From Hirundichthys speculiger (lineage: Eukaryota; Chordata; Actinopteri; Beloniformes; Exocoetidae): a DNA stretch of 64,000 nucleotides. The translations under genes and the position numbers were made by a program. Location of the stretch: positions 186,001-250,000 of the forward strand of contig JAGFBZ010001939.1 in NCBI GenBank assembly GCA_018398805.1. The letters are read 5' to 3'. Within the stretch, counting starts at the first letter, position 1. Each line of letters starts with the position of its first letter. The notes under the pieces were generated by a model. That model was not told where the DNA came from and did not search any database. It saw nothing but the letters and a program-made list of their open reading frames with translations. Below are positions 46,330 through 57,899 of this stretch, piece by piece.

Positions 46330-47555
46330 CACACTATACTGCCAAAAGTATTTGCTCACCCAGCTAGATTATCAGATTCAGGTGTTCCAGTCACTTCCGT
46401 GGCCACAGGTGTATAAAATTAATCACCTAGACATGCAGACTGTTTCTACAAACATTAGTGAAAGAATGGGTCGCTCTCAGGAGCTCAGAGAATTCCAGGT
46501 GGAACTGTGATAGGATGACACCTGTGCAACAAATCCAGTCGTGAAATTTTCTCCTAAATATTCCACAGTCAACTGTCAGCTGTATTATCAGGAAATGGAA
46601 GTGTTTGGGAACGACAGAAACTCAGCCATGAAGTGGTAGGACACGTAAACTGAGGGGGCGGAGTCAGAGGATGATGAAGAACATAGTGAGAAGAGGTCAC
46701 AAACTTTCTGCAGAGTCAATCACTACAGACCTCCAAACTTCATGTGACCTTCAGATTAGCTCAACAACAGAGCAGAGAGCTTCATGAATGGGTTTCCATG
46801 GTGGAGCTGCTGCATCCAAGACATCACCAAGAACAATGGAAAGCGTCGGATGCAGTGGAGTAAAGCAGCCACCACTGGACTCTAGAGCAGTGGAGGAACG
46901 TTCTCTGGAGTGAAGAATCACACTTCTCCATCTGGTAATCTGATGGAAGAGTCTGGGTTTGGTGGTTTCCAGGAGAACGGTACTGGTCTGACTGCATTGA
47001 TCCAAGTGTAAAGTTTGGTGGAGGGGGGGATTATGGTGTGGGGTTGTTTTTCAGGAGCTGGGCTTGGCCCCTTAGTTCCAGTTAAAGGAACTCTGAATGC
47101 TTCAGCAGACCAAGACATTCTGGACAATTCCATGTTCCCAACTTTGTGGGAACAGTTTGGAGCTGGACCCTTCCTCTTCCAACATGACTGTGCACCAGTG
47201 CACAAAGCAAGGTCCATAAAGACATGGATGGAAGAGTCTGGTGTGGATGAACCTGACTGGCCTGCACAGAGTCCTGACCTCAACCTGATAGAAGACCTTT
47301 GGGATGAATTAGAGCAGAGACTGAGAACCAGACCTTCTGGTCCAACATCAGTGTTTGACCTCACAAATGTTCTTCTGGAAGAATGGACAGAAATCCCCAT
47401 AAACATACTTCTAAACCTTGTGGACAGCCTTCCCAGAAGAGTTGAAGCTGTTCTAGCTGCAAAGATGGAGCCACGTCATATTGATTAGGAATGGGATGAA
47501 CTTAAGCTCATATGTGAGTCAAGGCAGATGAGCTGATACTTTTTGGAATACAGTG
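46330..47555 (+). mobile_element. Tc1-type pseudo-element, nearly full length
   Basis: Left end CACACTATACTGCCAAAAGT after TA (46328-46329). Right end TACTTTTTGGAATACAGTG before TA (47556-47557). The sub-terminal AAGTATTTGCTCACC and GATGAGCTGATACTT are inverse. At 1.23 kb it is full length for this fish family, but the transposase is broken. Confidence 0.9.
46466..47488 (+). pseudogene. Tc1-type transposase pseudogene
   Basis: The ATG at 46466 opens MGRSQELREFQVEL, the conserved N-terminus, then a stop. Further pieces in shifting frames follow: PQSTVSCIIRKWK-like, HKLSAESITTDLQTS-like and VLWSEESHFSIW. In the last the first catalytic Asp is replaced by Glu (SEES instead of SDES). After a frameshift at the G-run near 47022-47030, the frame 47015-47488 is open for 157 codons: [35 protein letters not shown] with the second Asp, [16 protein letters not shown] with the Glu, and the C-terminal [12 protein letters not shown]. 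So two of three catalytic residues and the C-terminus survive. Confidence 0.9.
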
Positions 47556-47557
47556 TA

Positions 47558-48409
47558 AATGTATAGTCAGCCTGCTTTAGAAAATATGAATCAGCTGTCA
47601 AAATATTTTTAAAAAATATGCGAGAGAGAATCATGTTTCCATAAAACTTCATGCTTTTCTCTTCCTCAGTGCAACCCAGAACGTTAGAGCGCCTCCTCCT
47701 CCTACGATCTCCCAGCAGTGACAACTCAGTTTGCCTTTCAAAACTCCTCTCAACTACGTCTCTTGTTTCATCTGGCTGCCGCAGCCCCGCTGCTCTCCTG
47801 CCCCCCCACCCCCCCCCCCCCGCTGGATCCTACAAGTCGGGAAAGGTTTTGATGATTGGAGGGTTTGTAGCTTCTGAGCTTCTCCGGGTCTTAAAATTGA
47901 CATATAAAAGCTTAGTGGAAGTGAAGCTCTGGATCGTTGCCTCGTTTTTATAACTTCTGCCGTGACGGTGTGTTTTATCTAGTCTAATCTCCTGACCCTC
48001 AGATTAATTAAAACAAGGAGTGGATGTTGGAGAGACTGTGATGCCGACAGAGAAGAGAGAAAACAGGTCGTGGGCTTTCAGAGAGGAACACTGTTGCGTT
48101 GTTTTACCCAGACTTTGTAATTTGTTCGTAATTGAAGAAACTAGACACCTCCAGATTCGTTAAGTTTTAGCACCAAGCCGAGGCTCCTCACCGTTGAGAT
48201 GGAACCAGAACTGACGTCTTCCCTTCATTTGTTCCCTTTGCTTTGAAAACTTTTCGTTCGTTTGAAAACTCCCGTGAACGTCTACCGGCGGCTTCAGCGC
48301 TCGTTTCTCTGGCTCCACGAGGGATTTGAATGAAAGTCATGAGGACGTGGTGTGGAAGAGCAATCACAGGCTGCTGAGAAAGAACACTGGCGTCGCCGGG
48401 TTTGTTTTT
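47558..48409. other. No gene seen
   Basis: A C-run lies at 47801-47821. A 100-codon plus-strand ORF (47651-47953) and a 95-codon minus-strand ORF (48188-48475) have no recognisable domains. Confidence 0.4.
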
Positions 48410-49706
48410 ACTTCCGACAAGGAGGTTATCTTGAACACAGACAGACAGATAAATGTCGGCAGAAACATAACTCAAAAAGTTATGGATGGATTTTAATGAA
48501 ATTTTCAGGAGTTGTCAGAAATGTGAAAAGGAAGAACTGATTTCATTTTGGGTGTGATCCGGAAGAAATCCTGGATTCTGGATCACTTTCAAATTTTCGA
48601 TAACATTGCGGTCAATGGGGCCAAAAACTTTGTTTCTCAGTATCTCCGTGAATTATTGCCCAAAACTCAGGAAATTTGACTCTGGGATTGACAATGGGAA
48701 CCTCTATCAAATTTCAAAGGCTGATCCGGATCTGATCCAGAAGGCAGATTTTTATCGCAATCTCTATAAAAAAATTGAGGTTGTTTTATTTCAATATACA
48801 GTGGTACCTCTACTTACGAAATTAACTGGTTCTGGAAGTAGCTTCGTAACCTAAACATTTCGTAAGTAGAGACATGTTTTCCATGTAAATGCCCGAATCC
48901 AAACCCCCCAAAATTCGGACATAAATTTATTTTTATAAATCATAAAAATGCATCAAAACATGTAACAAATACATGTTACAATTAGATTACTGCACAATAA
49001 ACATAAAATGAGAGTTGTACATAATAAAAAAACAAAGAATAAAGTATAGAATAAATATTGTGTTCATTTAGCTTTTAACGGCTATCGTTGTCACCTTTTC
49101 TCTCTCAGCAGTGGTTTTTGTCTGACGTTTTGTAAAGAACTGATCCAAGGACGTTTGCTTTTGTTGGCTTTTAACAATCATTCAAAAATGTGCAAGTCAA
49201 ACATCATCATAGTGAGCGATAGCCCGACTAGTGAACACTTTTTCTGGGTGATTCTTTTCAACAAATTCTGAGATTCAGAGAATTCAGAGATAGATGCCAG
49301 GAAGATGCTAGCCGATAGCCAATAGCAGAGCAGCTACAAGTATGTTTATGTTTGGTAAACTCTGGGAGCTGCGAGTAGCAGCGAGTAGTGTATTTTTGCC
49401 TTTCTATCCTGAAATTTCTTTCGTAACAAGAGGCAATATTTTCCCATTAAAGGCGTTTCGTAACTTGAAAATTTTGTATGTAGAGACGTTCGTAAGTAGA
49501 GGTACCACTGTATTGACTTTGGAAACAAATATTGCATGAAATATTTATAGCATTATTATTTATTTTGTATGCATCATAAAATAAAGGAAGATATGGTACT
49601 TTTTTAGCGGCCCCATATTGTTAGTGCTATCTGTACATCTAATATTTATGGTGTAAATCACTATACGGGGGAATTGTTGCGCTTGGCAGAGGTCTGCTTT
49701 TCTAGT
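48410..49706 (+). repeat. Family X repeat, copy 3, split by an insertion that carries MITE Y
   Basis: The left part (48410-48767) runs from ACTTCCGACAAGGAGGTTAT to ATTTTTATCGCAATCT. The right part (49653-49706) runs from GTAAATCACTATACGGGG to GGTCTGCTTTTCTAG. The two halves join exactly when compared with 42901-43322. The intervening 885 bp (48768-49652) is AT-rich unknown sequence with MITE Y inside it. Confidence 0.8.
48799..49510 (-). mobile_element. Mariner/Tc1-type MITE, family Y copy 2
   Basis: Ends CAGTGGTACCTCTACTTACG and ...AAGTAGAGGTACCACTG, perfect inverse repeats over at least 20 bp, with TA at 48797-48798 and 49511-49512. It is the intact form of the element at 36980-37726, in the opposite orientation, and keeps the middle section lost from copy 1. 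No transposase. Confidence 0.9.
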
Positions 49707-50166
49707 TCATTTTGAGTTTCAATTGATAAAAAAAAGGAGCTTCATGTAATAGTCAAAGAATTGGCTCATGTTTGACTAAAGGGAGTAACAGACAACTGGC
49801 AGCGTCCTTTGCATCCACAGGCTGCCAGTTCTGCAGAGATGATGGAGATTGGAAATGGGTCAGAAAGAAGGAAAGAAATCCACCCCCCCCCCTCCAAAAA
49901 AAGAGACAGAACTCAATTTCGAATTCTTGAGCTGAAATATTCCTCTTGATCCAGAAACGGCAATCCTCAAAGAGGCTACTGAGAAGAAGACAGGAAAGGA
50001 GAGAGTCTCAGCTTCTTAACTCAAGTGCCGTTATCGTTTATTCCAAAACTTCCATCTGCCCGTCAAGAGGCGCCCTGCGATGTTTTTGTTATGATGGATT
50101 TTTTTAAAAAAAAAAGCATGAAAGCCTCCTGATGCAGAGGGAGGAAATGCTCGGGATGGGGCATTT
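49707..50166. other. No gene seen
   Basis: AT-rich with a C-run at 49884-49893 and an A-run at 50106-50114. No ORF of note. Confidence 0.4.
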
Positions 50167-50222
50167 AAATAAGATAGTTATCGTTCACCAGCTTTGCCAG
50201 GTGTACGATAACTATCTTATTT
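50167..50222. other. Hairpin-forming inverted repeat at a MITE edge
   Basis: Arms 50167-50189 and 50200-50222 are 23 bp each with a single mismatch and a 10-nt loop. The element starting at 50188 has its left terminus inside the loop and right arm, so the palindrome straddles the element boundary. Confidence 0.75.
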
Positions 50223-50872
50223 GTATGATAATTTGGCCCTCTGTACAATGTACGATCAGTAATCCAAAAAAAAATCCCAAATGTACGATAATTTGACTAT
50301 TTCAAATTGTTTCCTGCCGCAACTGTCTGCCTGACTTTTTTTTTTTGTGAACCCTGAAGGCATCTGTTCCCATGTGACGTGTTTCCAGCCAATTGTGCTT
50401 TGCTGAGCGTGAGATCCGAATGTTAGTCTCAGAACAACTAGCATGATAGGTTGAATGGTCAGCTTCACCCGCTCCAGGAGACGCTCACAGTCAGGACCAG
50501 ATCAGGAAGTCAAGCGAGCAAGATTTCAACAGAATTTAAGCAGAATAGAAAAAACAAAGGAAAAAATCAGTCTCCAAAATCACCTCCAGGCCTCATAATT
50601 TGGCTCATTAGTTCCCGCCAATCATTTGTTTTTTGGTGTCCCCCAAAGTGGCTTTAGTCTAAAGCAACTGAGAGTTGGGGCAGGTGTGGTGCCGTTAACC
50701 CATTCCGTACTTACGCCACGAAGCTGTGAGTGTCTGTGGGACACTATTGATCACTATAGTGATTATATTTGACTATAACGCATCATTGGGCTTGTTATTT
50801 TGGTTATGACAGATGTACGATTATTTCCCTCACAATACGATAATCCTACATTTCTCACCTGGCAACGCTGGG
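50188..50872. mobile_element. MITE-like element with GTACGATAAT motifs
   Basis: Left end CCAGCTTTGCCAGGTG (50188-50203), right end CACCTGGCAACGCTGG (50857-50872); the two are inverse with 15 of 16 matches. Inside each end are several TACGATAA motifs (TGTACGATAATTTGAC left, ACAATACGATAATCC right). A minus-strand 70-codon ORF (50256-50468) includes GWKHVTWEQMPSGF but belongs to no family I recognise. TSD not determined; superfamily unknown. Confidence 0.55.
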
Positions 50873-51030
50873 TTAGGGAATCAAGTGACTCTAGTTTACA
50901 ACTTCACCTTCAGCCTTCTCAGCCCTCGCGTGAATATCATCCTCACACGTCCCTGACATGGATTCACCAATTACAGAGATATTAGAAGGAAGCCTGTGTT
51001 TCTTCTTTTATGTTATCTTCAACTACACGA

Positions 51031-51289
51031 GCTTGACGCGAACTGCTAGCAAACGGGAGCTGTTTTTCACCGGAGCTTTAGCTAGCTCTGACAGTGTTCA
51101 ACGTTAGCTGTAGCAAACCGCAGTAACTTTATTATATCGCAAAGTATAAACACTGTCAGAGCTAGCTAAAGCTTGACGCGAACATCTAGCAAACGGGAGC
51201 TGTTTTTCACCGGAGCTTTAACTAGCTCTGACAGCGTTCAACATTAGCTGTAGCGAAGAGCAGTAACTTTATTATATCGCAAAGTATGA
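51031..51289. repeat. Tandem duplication, 140-bp unit, with a perfect inverted repeat inside
   Basis: Unit 1 (51031-51170) and unit 2 (51171-51289) both start GCTTGACGCGAAC and share AGCAAACGGGAGCTG, TTTTTCACCGGAGC and CAGTAACTTTATTATATCGC. Unit 1 additionally contains perfect 24-bp inverse arms, 51075-51098 and 51149-51172, with a 50-bp loop. GCTAGC/AGCTAGCT palindromes are frequent. Confidence 0.85.
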
Positions 51290-53210
51290 AAACGATTTAA
51301 ACCATAACTCACCATAACTCTTCTGCCTCATCTCCGGCGTGGATGTCACTAGCTCCAAGTAAGCTAGCTCCTGTAACCTCCAAGCAAGTACACATGAATG
51401 AAGAATGAATGAAGAATGTTCATATGACTGGAATAATGGAACAATCTGACCTGATTGGTTCTGTACAGGATTTACTGACCGTCCAAGTGTCATTTAAAGG
51501 GCTGATTTCTGAAGTCCTCAGTTTGCTTATTAGGTGAAATATATGATAAAAAAATTAAACAAAATCTCCCAACTCCGACACCCCCTCCTCCCCCCCTTAA
51601 AAAAAGAAAATGCCTCGGATCTACACGATTCACGTAGATCACCCTTTTTAACTTCAAAACGGTGAATTTCACCGAAAGGTGAGGGATTTTCATGCCTGAA
51701 GAAATATCAGATGTATTGTAAATACAGAAAAAAGACATTTGGTTTTGTATCTATAACCACCGTACAGGAAACACAAACAGGAGCGAGGCTGGTGGATGGT
51801 GGAGCAGAAGGAAAATTTAAGTCTGGAAACTGTGCCGCTTCATCATCTCCAGCTAACGCACATTTTCAGGTTGGCATCCCAGGCTGTTATTCTGAATCAG
51901 CATTGCAAAAAGTAAATAAAAAGAATAAAAAAAAAACAGAGGGAACCGGAATAATGCCTCAAACGCTTTATCTGTGCCTACTGCGCTGTGCACCAGCTCG
52001 CAAGCCTCTTCTCAGCTACAAACAGCAGGGACCCCTGAAAAAAAGCTAATCTCCTTTCTGGAGATAAGGCCCGGCAGTGCTGAGGAGTCAGCCGAGCACA
52101 CAGCTGTGTCCAAAGCTATTACCGGGGAGCAGAAGCATTCCCTACCCCACCAGAAACGGATGTTTCCCCCTCTCGCAATAGATGTTGCCTTTCACCCGTC
52201 TGGAGCCAGACGTCCTGATTGAATTCGCTGTGACGGAGCAAAGAAAGAGGGAGTTGAAAGGAAACGCGAGCGAGTGAGAGAAACCAAACAGTTGTTTGTG
52301 GAATGAAAAAAAGAGGGAACGAGGCGGGTGTCCAGGTCTCTTAATTATTAGTCTTCCTGCGTTTCACGACGGCTTTAATGAATCTGCGCTTCTCCCACAA
52401 CAAAAAAAAAGACCAGGAGTGAGCGCAATTAGCATCGTACCAGACAAACACGTCTTCTCCTTAAATGTGGCCGGACAAGAATGTGAATGGGATGAGCAAA
52501 ATTTAAACGTGGCCAGTCAAGCGGATACAAAAACGTGTCTCGGCTGGTTTTCAGGCAGCAACACGAGGCCTGTGATTCTTGGTTTTCTGTCTCCTGATTT
52601 GTAGTTGCGAGACGTGTCGGCGTCTGGCCGTTTTTTTGTACTCGCACGCTAAACGAAATGAAGGTGTAGAAAGGTGAGAATCAAGAAAATCGGTACATTT
52701 TTGTACCTCCTGCTCCTCTGGGGGTAAAATAGATAGATAGGCTGGATAAAGGTGGAGAATTCAGAGAAAAACAAAAGTCAGAATCTCTGATTATTCACTC
52801 ACAGATTTGTGTGAAATATCTGAATATGCAGTATGAGAATTATTCTGAGGCAAAGGTCAGTAGGGACGGACATATAAAGGCTTGAGGACTGAATAATGTA
52901 TCCTCTATTGTGTTATTTGCTAATTTTATTTAGAGAATATACAGCGCTCTTTTCAATGTTATCCCTGTGTCATTTCATGAATACAGAGACAACACGAACT
53001 CTGATACATTTCAGTCTGAAGACGTAACTGCACTCGAGGGGTGTCCCATTTCTAAGCCACAAGATAACCCTTACACTTACTTTGGAGGGTTTAGATTGAG
53101 GGCCAAAAATTGAGGGTTAAGGGTGAGGGTTGAGATTGAGGGTTAAGGGAGGAATTGGAATTCACCCTTAGGATCTCGCCACTCTGGTCCGGTACAGCTT
53201 ATGCATTCAC
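51290..53210. other. No gene seen; degenerate GAGGGTTAAG run
   Basis: At 53085-53160 repeated GAGGGTT/GAGGGCC motifs form a degenerate simple array next to GGGGTGTCCCATTTCTAAGC, which may be the end of an unrecognised MITE. ORFs of 112 codons or fewer elsewhere, with no domain recognised. Confidence 0.35.
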
Positions 53211-54735
53211 ATGACTTTTAGATCCCACCGTCAACAGTCCATGATATCATCAACCGATTCAGAGAATCAGGAGGACCATGAGTGCTCATGGGACAAAGCT
53301 GCAGGTCAAAACTCAGGCAGTCCAGTGATGTCCTCTACTGCAGTGGTCCCCAACATTTTTGTAACTGCGGACCTGTCAATGCTTGACCATTTTACCGCGG
53401 ACCGGGGGGTGGGGGGGTTGGTGCTTCGTTGTTGCTTATTACATTATAGCAATAATGTAACTCATACAACTCACACAGACTGGCTGGTACGTAGAATCAC
53501 CTGTCGTGATAAATCCATATTTCAGTAGGTCTCCTGGTATTGTCTGTTAAAATCTTTCTTTTTCTTATAAGTCGTCGGCTGTTCTTCTTTCTCTTCACTT
53601 TGTATTTTCCCCTTCACAAGGAAACATTTCCAAAGACGTCTGTTTCTTACTCATTTTGCTAGCTGACCAAGTTGTAAAAAAAGAGAATCAGGTCATTTTT
53701 TAAAATAAAAGATTTTTCAAAATAAAAGCTTGTTCAGACTCATATAATTAATAAAATTTAAGTAGCTATTTTTTTCTTGCGCGTCCCGGTACCAATTGAT
53801 CCACGGCCCGGGGGTTGGGGACCACTGCTCTACTGGACGTAACTGATGGACTCAGTTCACTGTTCAGTTCACAGATGCAGGTTAGAGCTGGATCATCAAA
53901 GGAGCCACATGTGAACATGATCCAGAAACGCCATCGTCTTCTCTGGACCAAAGCTCATCTGGACCAAAGCTCATCTGAAACGGTCTGAGGTTAAACGGAA
54001 AACTGTTCTGTGGTCAGATGAATCAAAATTTGAAATAATTTTTGGAAGCCATGCAGACCGTGTCCTGCAGACTGAAGTGGAGAGGAACCATCCAGCTGAA
54101 TCTCTGATGGTCTGGGGTTGCATTAGTGATGTGGGCAGCTGGAACATCTGGAAAAGCTCCATCAATGCTGAAGAGAACATAGAGGTTTTAGAGGAACATC
54201 TGCTCCCATCCAGACAACATTTCTTTCAGGGAAGACCTTTCATATTTCAGCAAGACGATGCAGAACCTCATCCTGCATCCATCACAACAGCATGACTTCA
54301 CAGGAGAAGAGTTCAGGGGCTGAACTGGTCCACCTGCAGTCCAGACCTTTGACCAGCTGAAAACATCTGGAGCATCAGAAAAAAGAAAAATCCAGGAATG
54401 AAGGTCCAGGACTGTTGAGCTGCTAGAATCCTGGATCAGACCAGAATGGGACAACATTCCTCTCCTGAAACTCCAGGAACTGGTCTCCTGACCTCCCAGA
54501 TGTTTGCAGACAGATGTTAGAAGAAGAGAAGATGCTACACAATGATGAACATCACTCCGAGATGCTGCCATCAAAGTCAAAATGAGCTAATGTTTTCTGT
54601 GAAGAGATAAAATGTCTCAGTTTCAACATCTGGCGTGTTCTTTATGTTCAGTCAGGAATAAAATGGATTCATGCGATTTGTAAACCACTGCTTTATATTT
54701 TTATTTACAGCGTTTCAGCTCTTTTTGGACAACAC
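53211..54735 (+). pseudogene. Tc1-type transposase remnant with a nested hAT MITE
   Basis: Pieces in order: TVNSPSTIHDIINRF-like N-terminal region (53222-53266), an internal region with KRHRLLWTKAHL, LWSDESKFEI with the first catalytic Asp (near 54008), an open stretch 54077-54295 with SLMVWGCISDVGSWNIWKSS and FIFQQDDAEPH (second Asp), then SPDL, a stop, PAENIW with the Glu. Multiple stops and frameshifts. The right flank ends near TTTTTATTTACAGCG...TTTTTGGACAAC, as in a common fish Tc1 family; TIRs are too decayed to fix. The hAT MITE at 53341-53827 splits the N-terminal half. Confidence 0.8.
53341..53827. mobile_element. hAT (Charlie-like) MITE nested in the Tc1 remnant
   Basis: CAGTGGTCCCCAAC at the left is the exact inverse of GTTGGGGACCACTG at the right. 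Perfect 8-bp TSD CTCTACTG at 53333-53340 and 53828-53835. The sub-terminal GCGGACC/GGCCCGG motifs are typical of this MITE type. No coding sequence. Confidence 0.9.
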
Positions 54736-56109
54736 GCCTGCAGTTAGTAATTGGAAAACGTAAACAGGAATGAAACCGAAGGCGCACATTTCAGATTTTC
54801 CTCGACAAAAACACAGCAACAGCTGTCTGGGTTTAAAGACGGACTCGAGCCGCTTCAGCAGCGTAAACAACATAATCGAACCTTAACAAAAACTAATTAG
54901 AAGGCCGTCTGTGAAGCGCGGCTGTTTTTATGAAATAAAACTCCCACAAACGTGCAGGCGGGCGAGGTTGTGCTTGGACCGGGGCCAGACCATAATTTCC
55001 GGTTTGATTAAACAACTCGCTAAGTGACTCATCAGAACGGAGGCCTGCAGATTAACTGGCGTGAAAGCAGTCTGAGGCCGGGTTCCTCCCTCCGCCAGCA
55101 GATGTTTTGCTGCAAATCGAGACCCCTGGCAGGTTTAGGGGAACACATGTCAGATTCCACTGATGAATAGAGGCGCCGGGAAACTATGGAGGGCATAATT
55201 ACACTGTTATTGATTCAGATGAAATCCGTTTGCAGTCGGGCGCGAGTTAAATCTCCTGCTGAAGCACAACAGTGCGGTGATTGACTTCCCGGTGGATGCT
55301 GGGTACCTTGACTTGCGCTGTAATTTAAAAGCGGAGCAACTCATAAGCACTCTTGCCTTCGACGGTGTATTATGTCCCGCCGCCTTGTTCCCTGATTGGA
55401 TTTGTACTGGAAGGCCACGGCAGAGCGTAGATCACTCTGCAACGCCTCCGTAAATCCTACAACCTGTCACATCTCTGTCACGACTCGAGCCCGCCGTGAG
55501 GTCACTGGATATGCGGCCGTTACGATCAAGAGCCACAAAAATGCAGATTAATCACAGCCGTGCATCCGACTGTATTTTAGTCATTCGTATGATGTGTTCA
55601 AATCACATTCCTCCACAAGCTAGGCTAGCTGCGTGTCACTTTTCATTAGATTTCTCCAGCAGGAGAAACAACACACTTGGATTTACATACTCTCATAAAT
55701 ATGCCCTTTTCAGCGGGCGAAGGCCAGCATCAGCTGACATTTTCTTCACATCACCTCCACAAGCAATAAAAAATAAAGAGAGCGCAGCCATGAAGATCTC
55801 TGCAAACAAGAAGGAAACGACAGACGAATGAGATTGTGGAGAACTTCGGTTAAAGATGGGAAACATCCAGCAGAAGCGCTGTGAGCTGGATAAGCTGCCA
55901 TCTGTGAGGGGGGGCAAAAGCAGGGGCGTTATGTGAAGGTCTGTGAAGACGCTGAAGAAACGCTAAAGTCAGGATTTATTACAATTTTTTTACCAGGATG
56001 GACCGGTTCTTTCTCAGTGGATGTTGCATCAACTGGAGCGCCTTGTTACTGTAACTGTGCTCCATTTTCTTTCCTTGTAGTTTGTTGTGCTGTTTTGCCT
56101 CATTTTTTC
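54736..56109. other. No gene seen
   Basis: A 111-codon plus-strand ORF (55496-55831) overlaps a minus-strand ORF and lacks recognisable domains. 55480-55650 is free of repeats and contains CAGATTAATCACAGCCGTGC; a conserved non-coding role is possible but not shown. Confidence 0.35.
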
Positions 56110-56515
56110 TTTTTTCTTTCTGTATGTTTGCAGGCCAGAGTTTCCTGAGTTTCATGCTGACTTGCAGTTCCCTCCTCTGTCCATCCCAGCGTTTACCTCC
56201 ACCTGTGTGTGTAGGTGTGTTCAGGGTGATCTAGTCCTCTGACCATCTCACCTCAGTGTTGCTACCTGCATCTGTTTATGTTTATATAGTCATTTCATTC
56301 AGTCATTTGTGTCTCTCCTCTCTCTGTCCTCCATCCTCTCTCTATCCTGTCTGCTCTCTTTTTCTTTCTCTACCTGGCTGGTCTTCAGCAGGAAGGTCCC
56401 TCCATATGATCCAGGTCCTGCTCAAGGTTTCTTCCTCTTAAAGTGGAGTTTTTCTTGCCACTGTTTGGCTAAAAGGGTTTTTTCTCCCTATGTGGGAGTT
56501 TTTATCTGCCATTAT

Positions 56516-56897
56516 TAGGGGTGAGTATTGGCAAGGACCTCGCAATACAATATGTATCATGATACTTGGGGCATGATGCGATATTATCGCGATATCACGA
56601 TATATTGCGATATTCTATCCAGTTAATATCAAAAATTAAAAGTAGAGATAAAAAAATCAAGTTGCTGTATATGTTATTCAGGATGATATTCATCATTCAG
56701 AGGATAAATTGAGTCAAAACTATTTGCTTCAAAACAACCTATTTATTGTTTATTATTAGTGTTTTTGCACATTTAAGTATTCACAATCTAATACATGAAT
56801 TTTCCTAAAAAAATTGATAATAGGAGCTGAAAAATCGAAATTATATTGGCCGTCTGAAAATCACGAGTTATTGCCAAAATTCTTTTTTACACCCCTG
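56516..56897. mobile_element. hAT MITE nested in family Z (first insertion)
   Basis: Starts TAGGGGTGAGTATTGGC and ends ...GAATTCTTTTTTACACCCCTG-type sequence, inverse over the last 8-10 bases. TSD GCCATTAT (56508-56515) / ACCATTAT (56898-56905), 7 of 8. Rich in ATCGCGATATCACG motifs. No coding capacity. Confidence 0.8.
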
Positions 56898-56980
56898 ACC
56901 ATTATCCTTGTTTAGGATTTAATATTATAATTTTAGTTAATGATATTTGCTTGGGAGTCATGCTCTGGGTCTCTGTAAAG

Positions 56981-57899
56981 CAGTGGTTCTCAACTGGTTT
57001 GGTTTCAGGACCCACCATTCCCCCTTAATGACAAGCCACGTGACCCAAATCAAGGAAAATTTCCAACTTCTCAAATTTATTGAATGAAAAGATCGTGCAG
57101 TTTGAATCGGAGATAGTAGAATAGAATATCACAGAATGCCAACACAAAAAATAAGTTTACTGGTGAACCAAAACAGCAAAAACCAAAATAGCATGACCAA
57201 AATGACTTCAAGTGGGAAATATTCCCTTTGATGCTCAATTAGCTGCATTTTAATTAAATTCCAAAACACCTCACTTCAGTGACTTCAGCCTTTTTTAACA
57301 GACTCAACATGCACAAACATGAAATAAAAAAGTGCAACCACTGAGCACTAGTTTCAAAAATAACTCAAATATGTAGCATTTGCTGAGTACCCACTTCCTG
57401 AATATATAACAATTTCCTATTAAAACTATCGAGTCACTTATTTAAGCATTAATCATAAAGCTGACATAACAATCAAAACATTTCAGTAACAGCCATTTTT
57501 AAGACTCAACAGTGCTTTTATGCACAAATATGAAATAAAATCGTGCGACAACTGAGCAGTAGTTTCAAAAAGAACTCAAAATATATAGTTTTAGCTGAAT
57601 AACCACTCACTAACCTTTGTCTTCAAGATAAGAAAATCTATATCTCATATATTTTTGGTTGTATCTGTGTTTCACCTGCTCAACATATGGAAACAAACTT
57701 TGCAGGTCTTTTTCTATGGTGTGAACCGGCAGGTGTCAACTCGCATTACAGGGCATTATCGCCATCTACTGTTTAGGAGTACGAATGACATGTTTTTTTT
57801 TTTTTTTAGCATTTCCTTCCCCAGGCAAAGGCCCACGACCCACTGAAAACGGGTCTGCGACCCACTTTTGGGTCACGACCCACCAGTTGAGAACCACTG
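56981..57899. mobile_element. hAT (Charlie-like) element nested in family Z (second insertion)
   Basis: CAGTGGTTCTCAACTGGT at the left is the perfect inverse of ACCAGTTGAGAACCACTG at the right. Perfect 8-bp TSD CTGTAAAG at 56973-56980 and 57900-57907. Internal direct repeats include AGTAGTTTCAAAAA/CTAGTTTCAAAAATAACTC at about 57345 and 57565. No transposase frame. Confidence 0.9.

Noticed and set aside
53085..53160. GAGGGTT-rich stretch as a G-quadruplex or regulatory array
   Set aside because: Degenerate and short; more likely part of a decayed repeat.
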